This document shows positions 25,829-34,754 of a stretch of DNA of 64,000 nt, one piece after another. The translations under genes and the position numbers were made by a program. Below the pieces are notes generated by a model. That model made no database searches. It worked only from the letters and a program-made list of their open reading frames with translations, and had not been told where the DNA came from. The first letter of the stretch is position 1. Each line of letters opens with the position of its first letter. Origin of the DNA: Cognaticolwellia sediminilitoris (GTDB lineage: Bacteria > Pseudomonadota > Gammaproteobacteria > Enterobacterales > Alteromonadaceae); assembly GCA_002104535.1 (NCBI GenBank), contig NBOG01000001.1, forward strand, positions 342,867 to 406,866, written 5' to 3'.

Positions 25829-26167
25829 ATGAAGCATCCACTTTTTAGTGAAAACATGGAAGATGGTTTTAGCCTATTCTTACTAAAATTTTCAGAATCA
25901 AGAAGCTGCCTCATATTTGGTACTTCAGCTATTTTGTTATTTATATTTGCAAGTCAAAATACCAGTTTTATGAATTTCCTTAATGTACACTGGTTTGGTA
26001 ACATTCTTCAGGTTTTATGTGTTATTGGAGTCTTATTAAGTTGGTTTTCAGCACAAGCACATTCATATAAAAATGAACATTTTAAGCTAGTAATTTCCAT
26101 ATTTGCACTTTGGCCGATTAGTTATATATATTTATTTTATATACAGTTAAGTAAAAAAAATACTTAG
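25829..26167 (+). CDS. Hypothetical membrane protein (cassette ORF)
   Basis: The 112-residue product has three hydrophobic segments (about 28-46, 57-74 and 87-106) with short charged loops, so it should be an inner-membrane protein. GGAG lies just upstream of the ATG. It starts immediately after an attC-like repeat, the position of an integron cassette gene. No family was recognised. Confidence 0.65.
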   Translation: MKHPLFSENMEDGFSLFLLKFSESRSCLIFGTSAILLFIFASQNTSFMNFLNVHWFGNILQVLCVIGVLLSWFSAQAHSYKNEHFKLVISIFALWPISYIYLFYIQLSKKNT

Positions 26168-26417
26168 CAAAAACATCAAACGGAAAAATTACAGTTTTCT
26201 GTTTTCTAATCAACATACTAAAACGTCTGCTTTAGGTGATTTCTGGCGTTGAGTTTTAATCAAACTGAATGTTTGCAAAGTCGGACAGCTGCCCTTTCAT
26301 CATTTAAAAAGCTACATGCTTGTTAGCAGTATAAAGAAATATATTTTTGATTTTGTAATGTTGAATGCTGACTGCTCCAGATCATCATGTAATCCAGAAC
26401 ATCAGCAATACAGCAAC

Positions 26418-27467
26418 TTAGATGGGCTCTAAGGTATCTAATGGCCATCGAGGTGTGGCTTTAAAGGTTAAATCGGTATCAACACCAGCTTTTAATCGCT
26501 GCAAACCCGCGTAAGCAATCATGGCACCGTTATCGGTACAAAACTCAGGTCTTGGGTAGAAGACTTCCCCACCTAGTTTCTTAGTTATGTCGGCTAATTT
26601 TTCTCTTAAAGCACTGTTTGCACTAACACCACCAGCAATAACTAAACGATTTAAATTACATTGCTTTAATGCCCGTTTGCATTTGATTGCCAAGGTATCG
26701 ACAACCGCTTCTTGAAAGGCATAAGCAATATCAGCTTTAGTTTGAGCTTCTTGCTCCGGTGTTAACTCCGCAATATTTTCTTTGCGAATGGTATTAGCGG
26801 CAGAGGTTTTTAAACCACTAAAGCTAAAGTCCAATCCTGGACGGTCAGTCATTGGACGAGGAAATTTATAACGACCTTTCCGGCCACTTTCCGCCATTTT
26901 CGCTAATACCGGTCCGCCGGGGTAATCAAGTCCTAATAATTTTGCGGTTTTATCGAAGGCTTCACCGGCCGCGTCATCTACCGACTCTCCTAGTAATTCA
27001 TAATGGCCAATGCCATCAACCCGCACTAACATGGTGTGTCCACCTGACACTAATAAAGCCACAAAAGGAAAGTCAGGAACATTTTCTTCTAACATCGGCG
27101 CTAACAAGTGCCCTTCCATGTGGTGTACAGGTACCGCAGGTAAATCCCAACCATAAGCTAAACTTCGGCCAATTGAACAACCAACGAGTAATGCTCCTAC
27201 TAAACCAGGGCCAGCAGTATATGCAACGCCATCTAAATCTGCGGGGGTTAAGTTTGCGTCAGCGAGCACTTCTTTAATAAGCGGAATAGTTTTTCGAACG
27301 TGGTCACGTGAAGCTAATTCAGGTACAACACCGCCGTAATCTGCATGCACGGCTATTTGACTATATAATCTGTGCGCAACTATACCTTCAGGTAGATCAC
27401 CTTGACCATCATCATAAATGGCAATACCGGTTTCATCACATGATGTTTCAATACCTAAAATTCGCAT
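26418..27467 (-). CDS. tsaD: tRNA threonylcarbamoyladenosine transferase TsaD
   Basis: TsaD transfers the threonylcarbamoyl group to A37 of ANN-decoding tRNAs. The 349-residue protein begins [20 protein letters not shown], has the metal ligands HHMEGH, and the nucleotide-binding SGGHT, LDYPGGP and AGGVSAN motifs. It is divergent from rpsU across a 364-base control region, the usual gammaproteobacterial arrangement. Confidence 0.97.
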   Translation of the reverse strand: MRILGIETSCDETGIAIYDDGQGDLPEGIVAHRLYSQIAVHADYGGVVPELASRDHVRKTIPLIKEVLADANLTPADLDGVAYTAGPGLVGALLVGCSIGRSLAYGWDLPAVPVHHMEGHLLAPMLEENVPDFPFVALLVSGGHTMLVRVDGIGHYELLGESVDDAAGEAFDKTAKLLGLDYPGGPVLAKMAESGRKGRYKFPRPMTDRPGLDFSFSGLKTSAANTIRKENIAELTPEQEAQTKADIAYAFQEAVVDTLAIKCKRALKQCNLNRLVIAGGVSANSALREKLADITKKLGGEVFYPRPEFCTDNGAMIAYAGLQRLKAGVDTDLTFKATPRWPLDTLEPI

Positions 27468-27831
27468 AGCTTTATAGTTACCTAAAATTATTTCATCTAA
27501 AACAGAAGTCGATAATCGCTTACCTGAAGCAAGCTAGTATCATTTGGTCGGTGATTTTACCTACCGACCAAGCAACTTTCAATTTATAGCGAATAAAAGG
27601 TTGCGAAAAGATAAAGCGTTACGATGAAATGACACTTTATAAGCAACACAAGGTCGCGGTAAGCAAGGCCACAGGTAAAAACTGGCTAAAAAAACCATTA
27701 CTACTTTACATTACTATAGCGTTCGCATTAGAATACGGCACCAATTTTTGAATAGAGCGGGTGATGATAAGGCAATAAGCCGAAATTATTCACCGATTTT
27801 ATATAGATATATATCTAAGGTAACAAAGTAC
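27468..27831. promoter_or_regulatory. tsaD-rpsU divergent control region
   Basis: This region drives tsaD leftward and the rpsU-yqeY operon rightward. It has several AT-rich hexamer clusters, for example TACTATAG near 27711, but I could not define one promoter with confidence. No RNA gene or ORF with a ribosome site was seen. Confidence 0.4.
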
Positions 27832-28047
27832 ATGCCAGTAATTAAAGTAAGAGAAAACGAACCATTTGACGTTGCACTACGTCGTTTCAAACGTTCATGT
27901 GAAAAAGCAGGGATCCTTTCAGAAGTTCGCCGTCGCGAGTCTTATGAAAAGCCGACTTGGGAACGTAAGCGTAAAAAAGCAGCAGCAGTAAAACGTGCAG
28001 CTAAAAAAGTTTCTCGTGAGAACGCTCGTCGCGTTCGCATGTACTAA
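27832..28047 (+). CDS. rpsU: 30S ribosomal protein S21
   Basis: S21 is a 71-residue Arg/Lys-rich small-subunit protein needed for initiation. The sequence [20 protein letters not shown] with the C-terminal KRxAKKxSRENARRxRxY matches bS21. The ATG at 27832 gives the exact family N-terminus; an upstream in-frame extension is spurious. It starts the macromolecular synthesis block with dnaG and rpoD. Confidence 0.98.
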   Translation: MPVIKVRENEPFDVALRRFKRSCEKAGILSEVRRRESYEKPTWERKRKKAAAVKRAAKKVSRENARRVRMY

Positions 28048-28100
28048 GACCCCTTAGTTATATCTAAGTCAACTGAGTTAACAGAAGCGTAAATTAAATT

Positions 28101-28547
28101 ATGAGTCTACTTAGTCAGCTTAAAGATGAAATGAAAATTGCCATGCGTGCCAAAGACAAACTTCGTCTTGGCGTAATTCGTATGGCATTATCTGCGATAA
28201 AGCAGGCAGAAATAGACCACAACACCGAAGCGACTGATGACAATATCATTGCCTTGCTAACCAAAATGGTTAAACAACGCAAAGAGTCTATCAAAATGTT
28301 TACTGAAGGTGGTCGCGATGAATTAGCAGCTAAAGAAGCTGCAGAAGTCACCGCCATTGAAGATTTTTTGCCACAACCTTTAAGCGCAGAAGAAATTAAC
28401 CAACTGATTACTGATACCATTAACGATACCGGTGCAGCCTCAATGGCTGATATGGGTAAAGTCATGGCGGTTTTAAAACCGTTAATGCAAGGTAAAGCAG
28501 ACATGGGCGCCGTAAGTGGCCAAGTGCGAGCAACGTTAAACAGTTAG
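28101..28547 (+). CDS. yqeY: GatB/YqeY domain protein
   Basis: The 148-residue protein matches YqeY (LKDEMKIAMRAKDKLRLGVIRM, QRKESIKMFTEGGRDELAAKE, EDFLPQPLS), a helical protein sharing the tRNA-binding tail domain of GatB. It has been proposed to assist tRNA-linked amidation; its role in gammaproteobacteria is unproven. It lies between rpsU and dnaG as in many relatives and ends at a terminator. Confidence 0.93.
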   Translation: MSLLSQLKDEMKIAMRAKDKLRLGVIRMALSAIKQAEIDHNTEATDDNIIALLTKMVKQRKESIKMFTEGGRDELAAKEAAEVTAIEDFLPQPLSAEEINQLITDTINDTGAASMADMGKVMAVLKPLMQGKADMGAVSGQVRATLNS

Positions 28548-28584
28548 GTAACTTCCTTTTGAACATCACTGTTCATCAGCATAT

Positions 28585-28618
28585 AAACCGCGAAAGCCTT
28601 GGCCTCGCGGTTTTATTT
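28585..28618 (+). terminator. Terminator after yqeY
   Basis: The stem AAACCGCG/CGCGGTTT with an inner GCC/GGC pairing is followed by TTTTATTTTA, 38 bases after the yqeY stop. It would partly separate rpsU-yqeY from dnaG transcription. Confidence 0.85.
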
Positions 28619-28698
28619 TAAATAGCGAACAACAATCTGCTATTTTCCGAATAATTTTTATGTAAAATAGTGTTTTATTTGGATGCTATGAGGTATTT

Positions 28699-30453
28699 AT
28701 GGCTGGTATGATCCCACGACAATTTATTGATGACTTATTAGCACGTGCTGATATTGTTGAATTAATAGATTCTCGCGTACCATTAAAAAAAGCCGGTAAA
28801 AACTACCAAGCTTGTTGCCCATTTCATACTGAAAAATCTCCCTCATTCAGCGTCAGCCAAGACAAACAATTTTACCATTGCTTTGGTTGTGGCGAGCACG
28901 GAAATGCGATTTCATTTTTAATGGAATTCGACCGTTTAGAGTTTCCAGATGCAGTAGAAGAATTAGCCTCCTATTACAATATGGAAGTGCCTAGAGAGCA
29001 AAACAATCGCTCACCTGCCCAACAAAAACAAGATCAAAAAGCCTATATTCAAAAGCAAGATGACTATGAATTAATGGCACAAATTAGTCGGTTTTATCAG
29101 CAACAATTAAAAGTTGCCACCGACAAAGACGTTGCGATTAATTATTTAAAAGGTCGAGGCTTAAGTGGTGAAATAGTTAAGCGCTTCGGTATCGGCTATA
29201 TCAGCGATGCTTGGGACGGCATGATGAAAACATTTGGCCGTAGCAGCCAAATCAATCAACAACTTGTTGACTTGGGCATGGCTATTCAAGGTGACAAAAA
29301 TAAACCATACGATCGCTTTAGAGGCCGAATTCAATTTCCTATTCGTGACAAACGCGGCCGAGTAATTGGTTTTGGCGGTCGCGTACTTGGCGACGGCACC
29401 CCCAAATATCTTAACTCTCCCGAAACGCGAATTTATCATAAAGGTCAAGAGCTATATGGTTTGTTTGAAGCAAAGCAAGCCGTTAAGCAATTAACCCGCT
29501 TAGTGGTGGTTGAAGGCTATATGGATGTTGTCGCACTGGCCCAACATGGGGTTGATTATGCTGTCGCATCTTTAGGCACAGCAACTACACCAGAACAATT
29601 ACAAACCTTATTTCGTACCGTCAAAGAAGTTATCTGTTGTTACGATGGTGATCGCGCTGGTCGCGACGCTGCATGGCGAGCGATGGATAATGCCTTACCA
29701 CTGATCCAAGATGGTTACAGTTTAAAATTTGTGTTTTTACCTGACGGCGAAGACCCAGATTCAATGATCAGAGAAAAAGGCCAAGCAGCATTTGAAACGA
29801 TATTAGACAACGCCACACCATTATCAGAATTTTTACTGTCTAATCTGTCAGAACAAACCGATCTTCGCACCAATGAAGGCACCTCGAAACTTATCGAGTT
29901 ATTCCAGCCTTACTTAAATAAATTGCCAGAAAGCTTCCTTAAGCAAAGCATCATTACCTCAATTGCTAACAAGTTTGCCCGCGGTAGTGAAAAAAGGCTC
30001 GAAGAACTACGACGTATCTACAGTAAAGATGAAAAAATCAAGCGCGTTGCTAAAACAAAAATCACCCCTGTTCGACTCGCTATTGCATTATTACTTGAAC
30101 ATCCCCATATAGTAGAAACATTACCCGATCCTGCCATTTTGAAAGAATTACAGATGCCAGGTATACCTTTGCTAAACACGCTAATAGCGCTGTGCAAGCA
30201 AAATCCAAAGGTAAATAGTGCGCAATTAATTGAGTACTTTAGAGGCCAGGAAGCCGGAAAACAGTTAACAAAGTTAATGTGTTTAGAGCATCACGTTGAA
30301 GCTGAAAACGCCGAAAGCATGTTTTTAGATTTAATTGAAAACTTTTTAAATGTTTTTATAGAACAACGCACAGAACAATTATTAGAAAAAGAACGAAATG
30401 GTGGTTTGAATTTAACCGAAAAGCAAGAATTGCACGGTTTACTTAGCGCATAG
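28699..30453 (+). CDS. dnaG: DNA primase DnaG
   Basis: DnaG makes RNA primers at the replication fork. The CHC2 zinc domain (CCPFHTEKSPSF...FHCFGC-type: YHCFGCGEHG) is at residues ~40-65, the RNA polymerase/TOPRIM core has VVEGYMDVVALAQHG and CYDGDRAGRDAA, and the C-terminal ~140 residues form the DnaB-binding domain. The length of 584 is normal. Confidence 0.97.
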   Translation: MAGMIPRQFIDDLLARADIVELIDSRVPLKKAGKNYQACCPFHTEKSPSFSVSQDKQFYHCFGCGEHGNAISFLMEFDRLEFPDAVEELASYYNMEVPREQNNRSPAQQKQDQKAYIQKQDDYELMAQISRFYQQQLKVATDKDVAINYLKGRGLSGEIVKRFGIGYISDAWDGMMKTFGRSSQINQQLVDLGMAIQGDKNKPYDRFRGRIQFPIRDKRGRVIGFGGRVLGDGTPKYLNSPETRIYHKGQELYGLFEAKQAVKQLTRLVVVEGYMDVVALAQHGVDYAVASLGTATTPEQLQTLFRTVKEVICCYDGDRAGRDAAWRAMDNALPLIQDGYSLKFVFLPDGEDPDSMIREKGQAAFETILDNATPLSEFLLSNLSEQTDLRTNEGTSKLIELFQPYLNKLPESFLKQSIITSIANKFARGSEKRLEELRRIYSKDEKIKRVAKTKITPVRLAIALLLEHPHIVETLPDPAILKELQMPGIPLLNTLIALCKQNPKVNSAQLIEYFRGQEAGKQLTKLMCLEHHVEAENAESMFLDLIENFLNVFIEQRTEQLLEKERNGGLNLTEKQELHGLLSA

Positions 30454-30585
30454 CAGCATTATCGTTCGAATAAAATAAGCATAAACACAAGCACAGTTTA
30501 CTGCTGGTAATTTAGTAAAAATATAGCTATAATTTCCGGCTTACTGAAGTAATTTTGATAGCCATAAATAGGTGGACACTCGTCA

Positions 30586-32421
30586 ATGGATCAAGCCCCA
30601 CAATCTAGACTTAAAGAGTTAATAACCAAAGGTAAAGAGCAAGGTTATTTAACTTTTGCAGAAGTTAACGATCATCTCCCTCAGGATATTATCGATTCCG
30701 ATCAAGTTGAAGACATCATTCGAATGATTAACGACATGGGTATTCAGGTGTTTGAAAACGCGCCTGACACTGACACGTTAATGATGAGTGAAGCCAACAC
30801 TGATGAAGACGCTGCGGAAGCTGCGGCGCAAGCACTTGCTACTGTTGAAAGTGAAATCGGCCGAACTACTGACCCAGTACGTATGTATATGCGTGAAATG
30901 GGTACTGTAGAGCTTCTGACTCGTAAAGGCGAAATTGTTATCGCCAAGCGTATCGAAGAAGGTATCAAAGAAGTACAACGCAGCGTTTCAGAATACCCGC
31001 CAGCAATTAATTACTTACTTGAGCAATGGGATAATTTTGAAGCTGAAGAAGTTCGCTTAAGCGATATTATTGTTGGCTTTTTAGACCCTGATGCTGTTGA
31101 TGAAGAAATTCCAGCCGCTGCGACACATATCGGTTCAGAGCTATCTAAAGAAGAATTAGCAGACGAAGATAAGTCTGACGATGAAGACGAGGAAGAAGAA
31201 GATACCGGTCCTTGTCCTGAAGAAGCGCGTGAGAAATTCACCGCTTTACGTGAAGCTTACGAGTTTGCTAATAAAACCATTAAAGCTAAAGGTCGTGGCC
31301 ATGCTGATGCACAAGCCGCAATTGATGCCTTAGCTGAAGTATTTAAAGAATTTAGAATCGTACCTAAAGTATTTGATCGCTTAGTGAAAAACATGCGCAG
31401 CGTTATGGACCGTTTACGTGTTCAAGAACGTTTGATCATGAAACACTGTGTGGTTGGTGCTGGTATGCCAAAAACTACCTTCATTAAAATCTTCCCAGGT
31501 AATGAAACTTCGAAAGATTGGTTTGACGAGCAAAAAGCTGCAGGTCTTCCACATTCAAAAAGAATGGCTGACATCGAATTAGATGTTGAACGCTGTATCT
31601 ATAAATTGAATATGTTAGAAGAAGAAACCTATCTTAACGTTCACGGCATAAAAGACATTAACCGTCGTATGTCGATCGGCGAAGCGAAAGCTCGTCGTGC
31701 GAAGAAAGAAATGGTTGAAGCTAACTTACGTTTAGTTATCTCAATTGCGAAGAAATACACCAACCGTGGTTTACAGTTCTTGGATTTAATTCAAGAAGGT
31801 AACATTGGCTTGATGAAAGCAGTTGATAAATTTGAATACCGTCGCGGTTACAAGTTTTCAACGTATGCTACTTGGTGGATTCGCCAAGCGATCACTCGCT
31901 CAATTGCCGATCAGGCGCGTACTATCCGTATTCCAGTACATATGATTGAAACGATTAACAAACTTAATCGTATTTCACGTCAAATGTTACAAGAAATGGG
32001 TCGAGAGCCAACACCTGAAGAATTAGCAGAACGCATGATTATGCCGGAAGATAAAATTCGTAAAGTGTTAAAAATCGCTAAAGAGCCAATTTCAATGGAA
32101 ACGCCAATTGGTGATGATGAAGATTCTCACTTAGGTGATTTTATTGAAGATGGCAGTGGTGAATTACCTGTTGATTCAGCAACTTCTGAAAACTTGAAAG
32201 ATGCTACACACGAAGTATTAGCTGGTTTAACAGCTCGTGAAGCTAAAGTGTTAAGAATGCGTTTTGGTATCGACATGAATACCGACCATACTTTGGAAGA
32301 AGTGGGCAAACAGTTTGATGTAACACGTGAACGTATTCGTCAAATTGAAGCAAAAGCATTACGTAAATTGCGCCACCCTTCTCGCTCTGAGCAACTTAAA
32401 AGTTTCTTAGACGGCGAGTAA
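30586..32421 (+). CDS. rpoD: RNA polymerase sigma factor RpoD (sigma-70)
   Basis: This is the primary sigma factor. Region 1.1 is at the N-terminus, region 1.2 contains [11 protein letters not shown], an acidic non-conserved insert lies around 190-215 (runs of Asp/Glu), and regions 2-4 are intact ([20 protein letters not shown], and the helix-turn-helix near the C-terminus [20 protein letters not shown]). At 611 residues it matches E. coli RpoD (613). A TATAAT at 30528-30533 may be its own -10, lacking a good -35. Confidence 0.98.
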   Translation: MDQAPQSRLKELITKGKEQGYLTFAEVNDHLPQDIIDSDQVEDIIRMINDMGIQVFENAPDTDTLMMSEANTDEDAAEAAAQALATVESEIGRTTDPVRMYMREMGTVELLTRKGEIVIAKRIEEGIKEVQRSVSEYPPAINYLLEQWDNFEAEEVRLSDIIVGFLDPDAVDEEIPAAATHIGSELSKEELADEDKSDDEDEEEEDTGPCPEEAREKFTALREAYEFANKTIKAKGRGHADAQAAIDALAEVFKEFRIVPKVFDRLVKNMRSVMDRLRVQERLIMKHCVVGAGMPKTTFIKIFPGNETSKDWFDEQKAAGLPHSKRMADIELDVERCIYKLNMLEEETYLNVHGIKDINRRMSIGEAKARRAKKEMVEANLRLVISIAKKYTNRGLQFLDLIQEGNIGLMKAVDKFEYRRGYKFSTYATWWIRQAITRSIADQARTIRIPVHMIETINKLNRISRQMLQEMGREPTPEELAERMIMPEDKIRKVLKIAKEPISMETPIGDDEDSHLGDFIEDGSGELPVDSATSENLKDATHEVLAGLTAREAKVLRMRFGIDMNTDHTLEEVGKQFDVTRERIRQIEAKALRKLRHPSRSEQLKSFLDGE

Positions 32422-32450
32422 ATATCAGTTTAAGAGTATTGATATCATAA

Positions 32451-32478
32451 AAATCCAGCTACTAGCTGGATTTTTTTT
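32451..32478 (+). terminator. rpoD terminator
   Basis: The perfect 10-bp stem AAATCCAGCT/AGCTGGATTT with a 3-base loop is followed by eight Ts, 30 bases past the rpoD stop. Confidence 0.95.
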
Positions 32479-32582
32479 GTGCTTTTATTGAGATATAAAA
32501 GTAGAGAATCTTAATCCCCTATTTTATAACCTCTGGCTCATACCCTGTATTAACCCTTTGGCTTTCTCACATGTTATTGAGT

Positions 32583-33731
32583 TTAATTCGAACTTGCTTG
32601 AGAAACGCCATGCTTTGGCGAGGTTAAAAATTCTTCATCTGTTAAAGTGTCGAGAAAAGCTAATAAATCCTGCTTTTCTTCTGCTGTTAATTCAAAGCCT
32701 TTTATAAACTGGCTTTTAAGTCGATTAGCACGACCGTCACCTTTGAATTTGCCATACTCGATATTTCGCCCGCCTGCTGCATAGATATCTATAACGTCAC
32801 TTAATGTCGCGACACTACCATCATGCATGTAAGGTGCTGTTTGTCGAATATTGCGTAACGTGGGCGCTCGAAAACGGCCATTGTCTTTGGCTAATGTGGA
32901 AATTTCAGCTAGTCCAATATCAACAACAGGATAACCGAATTCATTGGGCTTAACTTCAACATTATATAAGCCAGTATTATGAAAAGGTCTGCGGTCAATC
33001 AATTGCTGTTCATGGCCAGTAGATTGCGTAAAGTTAAAGCCGCCATGACAATGATGACATTCTAAACGCTCTGAAAAAAACAAGTTCATACCACGAATTG
33101 CAGATTCAGAAATAGCATCGTCGTTGCCTGAATAGGCGTAACTGTCAAAAGGAGAATTTAATGATATTAAGCTACGTACATAACTCGCTAATGCTTTTAC
33201 GATTAATTCAAAATTAGGCGCTTGACCGGCAAAAGCATCTTCAAAAAGCGCTTGGTATTTGACGGTATTAAATCGCGCTAATACTTCTTTCTCGTGACCT
33301 GTTATACCCAACTCAACAGGTGTTTCACTAAACATTGGTAATAAGATTTGAAGCTCTAACGTGGTAAGACCATCATGTGCCCAGGTTAGCGTTTTATTAT
33401 ATGCGATATTAACCAATGCAGGGGCGTTTCTGCGCATTACTTCCCCTGTTGAACCAATAGAAACAGGTAACGGCTCAGCAAAAGCAAACTGTTGTTGATG
33501 ACAACTAGCACAAGATTGTTGTTGATTTGCTGAGAGGTTTTTATCAAAAAATAATTGCTTCCCTAGTTCGACCTTTGCATCGGACATTGGATTATTTTCA
33601 GGGACTTGCGGCTTAGGGAAGCCGGCTAAAACTGGCCACTGATAGTCAACTTTTGGAGTTTTATTTGCATCACAACCTAACAATGTTGTCGCTAAAAATA
33701 TGCTAAAAAGAGTTAAATAAAAATTATTCAA
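32583..33731 (-). CDS. MbnH-like di-heme cytochrome c peroxidase family lipoprotein
   Basis: The protein has two c-type heme motifs, CASCH (near residue 74) and CHHCH (near 225), and the di-heme peroxidase/MauG-superfamily pattern. A lipobox LLGC near residue 20 predicts a lipoprotein facing the periplasm. It is best read as an MbnH-like enzyme because it directly follows an MbnP-like gene; MbnH oxidises a tryptophan of MbnP to kynurenine. The TTG at 33731 was chosen since AAGG lies eight bases upstream and it overlaps the partner's stop by 8 bases; the longer frame lies inside the partner. Confidence 0.82.
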   Translation of the reverse strand: MNNFYLTLFSIFLATTLLGCDANKTPKVDYQWPVLAGFPKPQVPENNPMSDAKVELGKQLFFDKNLSANQQQSCASCHQQQFAFAEPLPVSIGSTGEVMRRNAPALVNIAYNKTLTWAHDGLTTLELQILLPMFSETPVELGITGHEKEVLARFNTVKYQALFEDAFAGQAPNFELIVKALASYVRSLISLNSPFDSYAYSGNDDAISESAIRGMNLFFSERLECHHCHGGFNFTQSTGHEQQLIDRRPFHNTGLYNVEVKPNEFGYPVVDIGLAEISTLAKDNGRFRAPTLRNIRQTAPYMHDGSVATLSDVIDIYAAGGRNIEYGKFKGDGRANRLKSQFIKGFELTAEEKQDLLAFLDTLTDEEFLTSPKHGVSQASSN

Positions 33732-34602
33732 TGGGAAGACCTTTACGTATAGACTTTGGCTCAATGATTCTGAAAACTGCAGGCGCTTCCTGTTCATTGC
33801 TATCTGTTGCTGATAATAAATTTTTCAATAACTGTAAACAACTTTCGCTATCTTGTTCTGATTGACAGTTTGATGTTGGTGTTAATAAAATTCCACTTAA
33901 CAACACAGATAAATCTAAACCAAGCAGCAGGTTATTGTTTTGTTGCTTAAGTATCGGTAGTTCAACGTTAATCGTATTAGGGTAGCGACAGGCTTGCGTT
34001 GGCGATCGCAACACACTTGCTGAACTACAACCCGTTGATCCTAAGTGAAATAACCATTGCTGGTTATTTGATGCTAACTCAAGGCGCAAAAATTTATGAC
34101 CCGTCTGCCAAACCCAAAACATCGATGGTAAATTTAATGGGCTTTTTTGACTGATCGGATTTAAATGGTTAACTTCGAATGGCAGGCCAAGAGTAAAGCG
34201 GATAGCGCTAGGCTGAGTAATACTTTCATTAGGTTCAAATTCAACTGTCCAATTTTTACCATTATCTGTATTAATTTCTTGTGATGATTCTCGGCAATTC
34301 CTACCCAGTAAAACCGTGTTACCTGTTTGATAAGGATTTTCTATCAGCGTAACGTCATGCCAGCCTGAATTTTCAGAGCCAAACTGTATATCACTAATAA
34401 AGAATTGAAATTGTTCAATAAACCAAGTTTTATTTTCAACACCAGCAATAAAGGTAGTGTCACATTTAAGTTTATTATCCTGCCACATCAACTGTACTTT
34501 CATTTGTTGATTGCTCGGTGGAGGGGAATCACACCCTGCTAATACTATAATAATTAGGGCAGTGATTATCGCCTTTAATGCATAGAACTTATTATTTAAC
34601 AT
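33724..34602 (-). CDS. MbnP-like lipoprotein (metallo-mystery pair four-Cys protein)
   Basis: The 292-residue product has a signal peptide with lipobox LAGC near residue 24 and a beta-rich domain bearing the four-Cys motif family features: GRNCRE, GSTGC, QACRYPN and a C-terminal NCQSEQDSESC. The strongly conserved aromatic stretch MFWVWQTGHKFLRLE is typical of MbnP proteins, which bind copper and carry a modified Trp. The ATG at 34602 has GGAG just upstream. It is the first gene of a two-gene operon with the di-heme protein. Confidence 0.78.
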   Translation of the reverse strand: MLNNKFYALKAIITALIIIVLAGCDSPPPSNQQMKVQLMWQDNKLKCDTTFIAGVENKTWFIEQFQFFISDIQFGSENSGWHDVTLIENPYQTGNTVLLGRNCRESSQEINTDNGKNWTVEFEPNESITQPSAIRFTLGLPFEVNHLNPISQKSPLNLPSMFWVWQTGHKFLRLELASNNQQWLFHLGSTGCSSASVLRSPTQACRYPNTINVELPILKQQNNNLLLGLDLSVLLSGILLTPTSNCQSEQDSESCLQLLKNLLSATDSNEQEAPAVFRIIEPKSIRKGLPIE

Positions 34603-34754
34603 AATCTCCACTTGAATATTTCTTAAATGGCTAAAGGAAAACTGACACTTTTCTTAACAATTGAAATACATAAGCCTAAACACTATGATTTCAAAAGTTA
34701 TTCAAATGCGCTAAAGTGCTATGTATAACATTTTATTAACATAAGGACTATCCG

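Noticed and set aside
31011-31241. Antisense ORFs across rpoD, acyl-CoA dehydrogenase, uppP and the anchor-B gene
   Set aside because: They are mirror frames of strongly conserved coding sequence, without ribosome sites or recognisable products.
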